Assembly: GCA_019747455.1 (NCBI GenBank)
Contig: JAIEQT010000145.1
Span: forward strand, 1-12,240
Reading direction: 5' to 3'
Length of the DNA stretch: 12,240 nt
Origin: Chitinophagaceae bacterium
GTDB taxonomy: Bacteria > Bacteroidota > Bacteroidia > Chitinophagales > Chitinophagaceae
Positions within the stretch are counted from its first letter, which is position 1, and the number at the start of each line of letters is the position of its first letter. This document shows positions 1 to 5,970 of the stretch, piece by piece. The notes beneath the pieces were generated by a model, which ran no database searches, had not been told where the DNA came from, and saw only the letters and a program-made list of their open reading frames with translations. Both the position numbers and the translations under genes were made by a program.

Positions 1-834
1 GGTGATATGCCCGAGTACAGGATCATAAGTAAGGGTTTGCATCATTTTTTTATCGGCAATAAAAGCACCCAGTGGCATACCGCCACCCAATGCCTTTCCC
101 AATAATAAAATATCAGGCGCTATCTCCATTTGCTCAAAAGCCCATAAGCTGCCCGTTCTGCCAAATCCGGCTTGTATTTCATCGAGAATCAATAACACAC
201 AATGTGTATCGCATTTTTTTCGTACTGCCTGTAACCAGTTTTTATCAGGAATGGTAATCCCACTTTCGGCCTGAACGGTTTCTAATATTACACAAGCTGT
301 ATGGCTGTCTATGGCATCAATTAAATCTTGACTATTATAAGCATACTGAAAAGTATCGGGTAATAAAGGACGGAAAGATTGCTTATAATATTCATCCCCC
401 ATTACACTCAGCGCCCCTTGGGTACTACCATGATAGGCATTTTTGGCAGTTATAATTTTAGTTCTTGCTGTGATTCTTTTCGCCAATTTCATGGCTCCCT
501 CCGTAGCTTCTGCTCCACTATTTGTGAAGTAAACACAATTCAAAGTAGGCGGAAGATGATCTGTTAAAAGTTTAGCATATGCCACTTGCGGTTGTTCGAT
601 AAACTCTCCATATACAATGGTATGCATATAGGCCGATGCTTGCTCCTGAACCGCTTTTACTACCAATGGATGCGAGTGCCCGATATTGGCTACACTAAAA
701 CCTGAAATACCATCGATATACTGCTTACCCATTGTATCATATAGGTATACACCTGAAGCGCTTACAATTTCCACACCAATAGGTTTGGGGGATGTTTGCG
801 CCACATGTTGTAAGAATAATTGTCGGTAGTTCAC
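1..834 (-). CDS. Class III PLP-dependent aminotransferase, partial (C-terminus off the left edge)
   Basis: Cytosolic PLP enzyme that moves an amino group between an amino acid (or omega-amine) and a 2-oxo acid. The first 278 residues are visible; class III enzymes usually have about 390-450, so roughly a third is missing. Visible family hallmarks are the cofactor-phosphate segment TNSGAEA (104-110), the PLP-ring aspartate D218 in LDEIQAGFGRTG (217-228), and the Schiff-base lysine K247 in LLGKALGGG (244-252). The start is a GTG at 834-832: an in-frame TGA lies two codons upstream, so no earlier start is possible, and the first residues MNYRQLFLQH suit the family N-terminus. The substrate cannot be set from sequence. 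It resembles the broad 'aspartate aminotransferase family' group common in Bacteroidota, and acetylornithine- or omega-amine-type activity is also possible. No arginine or biotin genes are adjacent. It is divergent from the gene at 998. Confidence 0.93.
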   Translation of the reverse strand, partial: MNYRQLFLQHVAQTSPKPIGVEIVSASGVYLYDTMGKQYIDGISGFSVANIGHSHPLVVKAVQEQASAYMHTIVYGEFIEQPQVAYAKLLTDHLPPTLNCVYFTNSGAEATEGAMKLAKRITARTKIITAKNAYHGSTQGALSVMGDEYYKQSFRPLLPDTFQYAYNSQDLIDAIDSHTACVILETVQAESGITIPDKNWLQAVRKKCDTHCVLLILDEIQAGFGRTGSLWAFEQMEIAPDILLLGKALGGGMPLGAFIADKKMMQTLTYDPVLGHIT

Positions 835-838
835 CCTT

Positions 839-846
839 CAAAGTTA
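839..846 (-). promoter_or_regulatory. Candidate -7 element TAACTTTG upstream of the aminotransferase
   Basis: Read on the minus strand, TAACTTTG matches the Bacteroidota -7 consensus TAnnTTTG exactly and ends 4 bases before the GTG start. Its first three bases are the end of a heptamer repeat unit. No TTTG or TTG is seen at the usual -33 distance, so this could be chance. If real, the transcript would be leaderless or nearly so. Confidence 0.25.
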
Positions 847-871
847 CGGGATTCGGGTTTCGGGATTCGAG
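844..871 (+). repeat. Degenerate heptamer array (WTWCGGG type, 4 units)
   Basis: Four head-to-tail heptamers can be read: TTACGGG, ATTCGGG, TTTCGGG and ATTCGAG. On the minus strand these are CCCGTAA-like units lying just upstream of the aminotransferase GTG, with 9 bases between the last unit and the start codon. The TTACGGG unit is the exact reverse complement of the unit repeated perfectly at 944-997, so the two arrays are inverted relative to each other across the divergent intergenic region. Confidence 0.8.
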
Positions 872-943
872 TGGGCTTAACAATTGGAATGGCTGTTTAA
901 TTATCCTACATATTTTGCTATTTTTACAAATAAGATTCTTCAT

Positions 944-997
944 AACCCGTAACCCGTAACCCGTAACCCGTAACCCGTAACCCGTAACCCGTAACCC
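944..997 (+). repeat. Perfect tandem heptamer array (AACCCGT)n abutting a start codon
   Basis: Seven exact copies of AACCCGT (944-992) are followed by a partial AACCC (993-997), and the next three bases are the ATG of the carbonic anhydrase-like gene. Seven is not a multiple of three and each unit contains TAA, so all three frames are closed within 21 bases; the array is therefore non-coding and cannot extend the protein. It occupies the place of the 5' leader. Identical units suggest recent expansion by slippage, and copy number may vary between strains. Confidence 0.95.
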
Positions 998-1534
998 ATG
1001 CCCACCATACTTCCCGTACTAGGTAAACATCCACAATTTGGCAACGACTGTTTTATTGCTCCCAATGCTACTGTGGTGGGAGATGTAATTATGGGTAATG
1101 AATGTAGTGTATGGTTTAATACGGTGATTAGGGGTGATGTGCATTATATCAGAATCGGCCATAAAGTAAATATCCAGGATGGCGCTGTAATACATTGTAC
1201 CTATCAAAAAAATCCTACTGAGATCGGAAATAATGTTTCTATCGGACATAATGCCCTTGTTCATGGATGCACACTACATGATAATGTACTGATCGGCATG
1301 GGAGCTATTGTAATGGATCGATGCGTAGTACATTCTAATTCTATCATTGCTGCCGGAGCCGTAGTATTAGAAGGAACGGTAGTAGAAGCAGGAAGTATTT
1401 ATGCAGGCATCCCCGCTAAAAAAGTAAAAGATATTTCTAAGGAACTCATTAGCGGTGAAATAGATAGGATCGCTAATAATTATGTTCAATATGCTTCTTG
1501 GTTCAGTGATTATAATCACAATTTTATCAAATAA
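998..1534 (+). CDS. Gamma-carbonic anhydrase family protein (YrdA/PaaY-like left-handed beta-helix)
   Basis: A 178-residue protein whose length and sequence fit the YrdA/CaiE/PaaY branch of the gamma-carbonic anhydrases, which form trimers of hexapeptide-repeat left-handed beta-helices with metal at subunit interfaces. Hexapeptide periodicity runs from about residue 14 to 136 (for example IGNNVSIGHNALVHGC, 76-91), followed by a C-terminal helix. The three expected metal-binding histidines are H66, H84 and H89; the last pair has the 5-residue spacing seen in the archaeal enzyme Cam. It is cytosolic, since no signal peptide is visible. True CO2 hydration is unproven for many family members, and an acyl-CoA or other ligand role is possible. 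The ATG at 998 is the earliest possible start, because an in-frame TAA (992-994) lies two codons upstream. The gene directly follows a heptamer array. Confidence 0.93.
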   Translation: MPTILPVLGKHPQFGNDCFIAPNATVVGDVIMGNECSVWFNTVIRGDVHYIRIGHKVNIQDGAVIHCTYQKNPTEIGNNVSIGHNALVHGCTLHDNVLIGMGAIVMDRCVVHSNSIIAAGAVVLEGTVVEAGSIYAGIPAKKVKDISKELISGEIDRIANNYVQYASWFSDYNHNFIK

Positions 1535-1579
1535 AGAAGCTCTTTTTACGTTATAATAGTACCAACCTATACACCTGTT

Positions 1580-1795
1580 ATGCGCAAATTAACTTTACTG
1601 CTATTTTTAGCAATATTTGGCCTCAGTTCTTGCAAGCTTTTAGGAATTGGTAAGAATGGGTCTGGTAAGGATTCAAAACAAGAAGGTGGATGCCCAACAA
1701 ATGGCAAAAATGTGGGTGCGGAAAAATTATTAAGCGATAATAAAGCAGCGGTTAAAGCGCCGAAATATACTAAGGGCAAGCAACTGATTTACTAA
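1580..1795 (+). CDS. Small predicted lipoprotein, function unknown
   Basis: A 71-residue protein with a lipoprotein signal: basic MRK, a hydrophobic stretch (about 4-15) and lipobox LSSC with the acylated cysteine at C18. The mature part is only 54 residues: a Gly/Lys/Ser-rich linker, then a GCPTNGKNVGAEKLL segment (37-51) with a second cysteine, C38, and a Lys-rich tail ending KGKQLIY. I recall similar GCP..G..VGAEKL tails in short uncharacterised Bacteroidota proteins, but cannot verify this here. The tail has no SxxK-type or other catalytic motif. It would be anchored in the inner or outer membrane. It starts 45 bases after the carbonic anhydrase-like gene on the same strand and could be co-transcribed with it. 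Its stop overlaps the stop of rsgA on the other strand. Confidence 0.8.
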   Translation: MRKLTLLLFLAIFGLSSCKLLGIGKNGSGKDSKQEGGCPTNGKNVGAEKLLSDNKAAVKAPKYTKGKQLIY

Positions 1796-2718
1796 TACAA
1801 ATTTTCTTCAATCGTATCTTTTATAGTAAGATAGCTAACATATCTTTCCTCTGAAATACGTCCGGCTCCAACTGCTTGCTTTACAGCACAGCCCGGCTCA
1901 TTATAGTGCATACAATTATTAAACTGACAATCATTTAATACTTTTCGCATCTCCGGAAAATAGTGCGACAGTTCTTGCTTTGAAACAGCTGTTACACCGA
2001 GCTCCCGAATACCGGGTGTATCAATCACTTTACTAAATGCATCAATATCAAACATCTCAGCAAACGTAGTGGTATGCATACCCTTACCACTCCAATTACT
2101 TACTTCCTGTGTACGTAACGCAAAATCTGGGAAAAGCGCATTAATTAAAGTTGATTTACCAACTCCGCTATGTCCACTCAAGAGGGTTGTTTTTCCCTTC
2201 AGCTTATCCCTAACTGCTTCCAACCCCTCTCCTTTCTCTACGCTCGTAAGCAAAACATCGTAACCAATACTGGTATATATTTCATGATATCGTTCGTATT
2301 GCAGCATCTCCTTCTCCTTATAAATATCTGCTTTATTAAAAATTAGCACGGCAGGAACATGAAACGATTCACAAGCAATTAAAAAACGATCTATGAATCC
2401 TAATGAGGTTTTTGGAGATTTTAGGGTAGCAAATAAAAAGCTTTGATCAATATTCGACGCAATGATATGATGCTGCCGTTTATTATGGGGCGATATCCGC
2501 GCAACATAATTACGCCTGTCAAGAATTTCCGCTATAAGCGCAGATGCTTCCTCTGTATTTTCAAAGGAAATATCTACCTCATCTCCAACAGCTATCGGAT
2601 TTGTAGAAGTTATACCATCTATTTTGAAAATTCCTTTTATACGGGCATTATGAAATTGTCCATCGGTGGTTTTTACAACATACCAACTACCCGTAGATTT
2701 GTATACAATTGCTCTCAC
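1792..2718 (-). CDS. rsgA: Ribosome small subunit-dependent GTPase A
   Basis: Circularly permuted GTPase that binds the 30S subunit late in assembly and helps release maturation factors; GTP hydrolysis is stimulated by the ribosome. The 308 residues are a normal family length. Domains in order are an N-terminal OB fold (about 1-75), the permuted GTPase domain with G4 NKAD (128-131) before G1 GHSGVGKST (182-190) and G3 DTPG (233-236), and a C-terminal zinc motif with C264, C269, H271 and C277. The permuted order (G4-G1-G3) is diagnostic. The start is GTG at 2718-2716: no ATG, GTG or TTG codon lies between it and the upstream in-frame stop (near 2754), and MRAIVYKSTGSWY is a typical RsgA N-terminus. 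It is divergent from ubiE with 95 bases between, and convergent with the small lipoprotein gene, sharing stop-codon bases. Confidence 0.97.
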   Translation of the reverse strand: MRAIVYKSTGSWYVVKTTDGQFHNARIKGIFKIDGITSTNPIAVGDEVDISFENTEEASALIAEILDRRNYVARISPHNKRQHHIIASNIDQSFLFATLKSPKTSLGFIDRFLIACESFHVPAVLIFNKADIYKEKEMLQYERYHEIYTSIGYDVLLTSVEKGEGLEAVRDKLKGKTTLLSGHSGVGKSTLINALFPDFALRTQEVSNWSGKGMHTTTFAEMFDIDAFSKVIDTPGIRELGVTAVSKQELSHYFPEMRKVLNDCQFNNCMHYNEPGCAVKQAVGAGRISEERYVSYLTIKDTIEENLY

Positions 2719-2801
2719 AGATGATGAAGATAAAGCCTTTTTCAGCCTCTTCTAACTAATTTTTGCTAAATATTAACCACTATCGAGCATGATAAAATCA
2801 A

Positions 2802-2809
2802 TATCTTTG
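2802..2809 (+). promoter_or_regulatory. Candidate -7 element TATCTTTG upstream of ubiE
   Basis: TATCTTTG matches the Bacteroidota -7 consensus TAnnTTTG in all fixed positions and ends 4 bases before the ubiE ATG. No TTTG is seen about 19-21 bases further upstream, so support rests on the -7 match and its place in a divergent intergenic region. A start site about 5 bases after the element would fall on the ATG itself, giving a leaderless mRNA. Confidence 0.35.
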
Positions 2810-2813
2810 ACAT

Positions 2814-3557
2814 ATGGCGAAATACGCACACGATGATATTGTTCCTTTTGAAGCCAGCACACTCGATAAAAAGGAACAAGTGGCAGATATGTTCAACAGT
2901 ATTGCTTTTAGATATGATTTTCTGAATCGTTTCTTAAGTGCGGGTATTGATATTAACTGGCGCAAGAAAGCCATCAAAGAATTAGCTGCTCTTCAGCCAA
3001 AAATAATACTCGATGTAGCTACTGGTACTGCAGATGTAGCGCTACTCACACAGAAAATACTGAAGCCTAAAAAAATTATAGGTATCGATATTTCACCAGG
3101 AATGTTAGATGTAGGTAGAACAAAAATTGCAGCTGCCAATCTTCAGGAAACAATTGAGTTAACAGAGGCTGATAGCGCTACTATTCCTTTTGCAGAAAAC
3201 TACTTCGATGCCATTACTGTTGCTTTTGGCGTACGAAATTTTCAACACCTAGAAAAAGGAATGGCTGAGATGTATCGTGTATTAAAACCAGGAGGCAAAC
3301 TGGTAGTACTTGAATTTTCAAAACCAACTACAACAGGTTTCAAACAATTCTATAATCTCTACATGGATTTTATAACCCCTTCTATTGGTAAAGTATTTTC
3401 AAACAATAAGGCTGCCTATGCTTATCTTAACAAAAGCGTACAAGCGTTTCCCGAAGGGCTCACTTTTTTAAATATCATGAATGAAGCAGGATTTACCCAA
3501 ACTTATTTGAAAAAACTTAGTTTCGGAATATGCACGATATACTGCGGAAGCAAATAA
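2814..3557 (+). CDS. ubiE: Demethylmenaquinone methyltransferase (UbiE/MenG)
   Basis: SAM-dependent C-methyltransferase for the last step of menaquinone synthesis (demethylmenaquinone to menaquinone), acting at the inner face of the membrane. Bacteroidota generally use menaquinone, so the ubiquinone branch is unlikely to apply. The 247-residue length fits the family. Visible features are the family signature around MFNSIAFRYDFLNRFLSAGID (26-46), SAM motif I DVATGTAD (67-74), the acidic GIDIS strand end (90-94), the AFGVRNF segment (137-143), YRVLKPGGKL (154-163), and the C-terminal SVQAFPEG (208-215). The start is ATG at 2814, with a possible -7 element just upstream. The 3' end overlaps the start of porT by 28 bases, indicating translational coupling or at least co-transcription. 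Confidence 0.96.
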   Translation: MAKYAHDDIVPFEASTLDKKEQVADMFNSIAFRYDFLNRFLSAGIDINWRKKAIKELAALQPKIILDVATGTADVALLTQKILKPKKIIGIDISPGMLDVGRTKIAAANLQETIELTEADSATIPFAENYFDAITVAFGVRNFQHLEKGMAEMYRVLKPGGKLVVLEFSKPTTTGFKQFYNLYMDFITPSIGKVFSNNKAAYAYLNKSVQAFPEGLTFLNIMNEAGFTQTYLKKLSFGICTIYCGSK

Positions 3558-4252
3558 TCCTGCTTTTATCGGTGCTATTAGGCATTGTTTTTTCAGCAAA
3601 TGCACAAAAACAATTGTATCGTCTTCAACGAGAGGATCAGTTGTATTATTTTGGCATTACGCTGGGATATAACAGTTCTTATTTGCATCAGGTAAAATCA
3701 AATACTTTTCTGGCCAGTGATAGCATTCTTACTGCTGAGCCGGGCTCTAGTGGAGGTATTGCCATGGGCTTATTAGCTACTGCCCGATTAACAGACCATT
3801 TTCAGTTGCGTGTAAATCCACAACTCATTATCGGAGGTGCCAAAACAATCAAGTATAGCTTAGGCTCGAGCCGCGTAGGCGAAGGAACTAACCAAGTACA
3901 AACCCTGCCTTCTACACTGATCAGTTTTCCCTTACAAATAAAATTCAATTCAGATCGTATAGGTAATTTCAGAACCTATTTGTTAGGGGGAATTAAATAT
4001 GATATCGATCTTTCGAGCAATGCCTCTACCCGTAATGCTGAAGATTTAGTAAAACTAAAAAGAAATGATTTTGGTTTAGAAGCAGGTATTGGATTTAATT
4101 TCTATTTACCCTTTGTAACCGTAAGCCCCGAAATCAAAATCAGTTATGGACTTAGTAATATTCACCAGCGCGATGCTGCTTTAAAATACTCGAGCGCACT
4201 CGATAAAATTCAATCTCGAATGATTGTTTTCTCTATTCATTTGGAAGATTAG
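3530..4252 (+). CDS. porT: Outer-membrane beta-barrel protein, probable type IX secretion protein PorT
   Basis: A 240-residue exported protein: basic start (R6, K7), hydrophobic segment (about 9-22), and predicted signal peptidase I site SANA|Q after A25. The mature part has alternating beta-strand patterns typical of an eight-stranded outer-membrane barrel, such as YYFGITLGYNSSYL (39-52), GIAMGLLATARLTDHFQLRVNPQLIIGG (whose key residues are G76, R86 and P97), and ISFPLQIKFN (131-140). PorT is needed for type IX secretion, and for gliding in some species, in Bacteroidota. The early barrel strands and the place directly after ubiE, an arrangement I recall in other Bacteroidota, favour PorT over a generic porin-family protein. 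The ATG at 3530 lies inside ubiE; no later ATG would keep the signal peptide. It converges with the large barrel gene, with a 4-base overlap. PorT identity is inferred, while the exported barrel is well supported. Confidence 0.78.
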   Translation: MHDILRKQIILLLSVLLGIVFSANAQKQLYRLQREDQLYYFGITLGYNSSYLHQVKSNTFLASDSILTAEPGSSGGIAMGLLATARLTDHFQLRVNPQLIIGGAKTIKYSLGSSRVGEGTNQVQTLPSTLISFPLQIKFNSDRIGNFRTYLLGGIKYDIDLSSNASTRNAEDLVKLKRNDFGLEAGIGFNFYLPFVTVSPEIKISYGLSNIHQRDAALKYSSALDKIQSRMIVFSIHLED

Positions 4253-5943
4253 AAAACAAACTCTCGCCTTGCCATATTCCAACGGATACCACCTGATACA
4301 ACAGTAGTTTCGGGTGCCGTTCCACCTAATAAGGAGCTACCTGATCTTTTATGTATATTAATATCTAAAAATAAATTCTCAGCAAACTCGTAAGATACCT
4401 GTAAGGTTAATAATAATATTTTTGTTTCATCGCCACTACCTACTTTTAAAAAATCGCTTCGTAATCGATCAGTATATGGTCGCATAGGATTAGCTCCCAA
4501 ATTATACCCTAGCGAATCCCTTCCCTGCCTATAATATACAGCTCTGGCATTTACATATAATCGTTTCATCGGCTGCGCACGTATAATGGCAACATATTCC
4601 TGAAAATTAGCTCCTAAAGGATGCGCAAAAGGCTGATTATAGTGAATCCAATTACTAGTACTATCTAAATGCGAATACGTGAATGGCCTAACTCTGTTCG
4701 ACTCTAATTGTAAGTCAACATTTTTTATACCAAATACATCGATATATTTTAATCCTAACTGATAGCCATATTTATTCTGCCAACTATAGGGATTAGAAAA
4801 CAAATCTTTAGCTAAAAATTCATCAAAATTAAATTGCCCGTATAGTTGAAACCGTTTAGCTATATTGGCTTTTGCATCAATACCTAACATAGTATTATCC
4901 GGACTACCAATTTGTTGCTGCCCCGGAACAAGAAAGAGAATAGGATTGAGATACATAAAATCAAAATGATCTCCCCTGCCAAACATTACCGCATCAAAAA
5001 TACCCACATTCAACCATTTAGTAGCATTTATGCTTAGATGATTCATGCGAAAATATTTTCTGGGTAAATTTCTTCCCCCATTAGCAATAAAGCCATTAGG
5101 TTGAATTAACTCCATAAACAAATTCTCATAATTGAACTTCCAAATTCTGGTATTAACTTTTAGAAAGAGCCCATTATTACTAAAGTCGCTCATAAACATA
5201 CTCCTGAAACCATTTCCAATAAAATTTCGATCATACCCAAACTGCATGTCAATGAATTTAGCAGCTTTAAAACTAATAGACCCTCGTACTTCAGTATAAT
5301 CATAGCCATCCACCACGCCTAAAGGCTTATAAAAACCTGCACCGGGTACAGCTTTATACTGTTTTACCCAGGCTTGTACAAAACGAGGATCGCGCTCTTG
5401 ATTATCCGTAAAATAAATATCAAACCCAATTTTATCGGCTATCCTTCCCCGCATATATAAACCTCTTGTATTTTGAAAAAGGGGTTTATCATACCCATTT
5501 TCCTGTCCGCTTTGTATGTTTATCATCGGACTAGCCTGCACATAAAAATCCTTATTATTTACTTCAAATAAATTGCCTTTAGAATGGAAAAAATCATGAA
5601 ACATGTTTTGCGGTTTCCGTAAATCTTCCCGACTGGTCCATTCCGCATTGTTTGTTAGAAAGCGCTGCATATTGTAAACATCTACATGGCTCAACCTCGC
5701 TTTCAGATCTTCATTACTATATCGCATACTATCAATGATCTCTACTTGCTTAGTATAATATTTTCGGTTATAGGGTCTAACATGCGTAAAGAAAAGATCC
5801 GGCTGCTTGGTTTTAATTTCTAATCGATCCAATAAAATATAGTCTTTCATACCCATGGGGATATAGGTAGATTGTGCGTTTATGCATAACGGGCTCAGAA
5901 AAAATAGTAGGTAGCGAACAGATTTAATAAATTGCATTCTCAT
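4249..5943 (-). CDS. Large outer-membrane beta-barrel protein, Wzi/RemB-like (uncertain)
   Basis: A protein of 564 residues from the chosen start. The frame stays open up to 6018, but the extra 25 residues have no signal character and run into the divergent gene, whereas M1 (5943) or M3 (5937) begins a good signal peptide: basic residues, a hydrophobic core (about 11-20), and cleavage at INA|Q after A23. The mature region is rich in aromatic, alternating strands and ends in phenylalanine (REFVF), as outer-membrane barrels do. Recognisable segments are FIGNGFRSMFMSDFS (241-255), MNHLSIN (300-306), YLNPILF (331-337), LYGQFNFDEF (367-376), NRVRPFTYSH (416-425) and HPLGANFQEY (441-450). These recall a Bacteroidota family annotated as capsule-assembly Wzi-like or gliding protein RemB, but I cannot confirm membership. 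It is convergent with porT and divergent from pyrC, and has no operon partner. Confidence 0.8.
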   Translation of the reverse strand: MRMQFIKSVRYLLFFLSPLCINAQSTYIPMGMKDYILLDRLEIKTKQPDLFFTHVRPYNRKYYTKQVEIIDSMRYSNEDLKARLSHVDVYNMQRFLTNNAEWTSREDLRKPQNMFHDFFHSKGNLFEVNNKDFYVQASPMINIQSGQENGYDKPLFQNTRGLYMRGRIADKIGFDIYFTDNQERDPRFVQAWVKQYKAVPGAGFYKPLGVVDGYDYTEVRGSISFKAAKFIDMQFGYDRNFIGNGFRSMFMSDFSNNGLFLKVNTRIWKFNYENLFMELIQPNGFIANGGRNLPRKYFRMNHLSINATKWLNVGIFDAVMFGRGDHFDFMYLNPILFLVPGQQQIGSPDNTMLGIDAKANIAKRFQLYGQFNFDEFLAKDLFSNPYSWQNKYGYQLGLKYIDVFGIKNVDLQLESNRVRPFTYSHLDSTSNWIHYNQPFAHPLGANFQEYVAIIRAQPMKRLYVNARAVYYRQGRDSLGYNLGANPMRPYTDRLRSDFLKVGSGDETKILLLTLQVSYEFAENLFLDINIHKRSGSSLLGGTAPETTVVSGGIRWNMARREFVF

Positions 5944-5970
5944 AGTATAAAGACACAAATTGGTAAGTAT

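Noticed and set aside
737..943. Minus-strand open frame of 68 codons across the heptamer region
   Set aside because: It is a shifted frame over the start of the aminotransferase. The GTG-initiated frame from 834 carries the family sequence, while this one has no recognisable pattern.
944..997. Possible CRISPR array or telomere-like sequence
   Set aside because: The units are 7 bases with no spacers, which excludes CRISPR. The AACCCGT unit resembles telomeric repeats only superficially and lies inside a normal bacterial gene neighbourhood.
1552..1557. TATAAT resembling a sigma70 -10 box before the small lipoprotein gene
   Set aside because: Bacteroidota use a different -7 element (TAnnTTTG), and AT-rich DNA gives TATAAT by chance; there is no matching upstream element.
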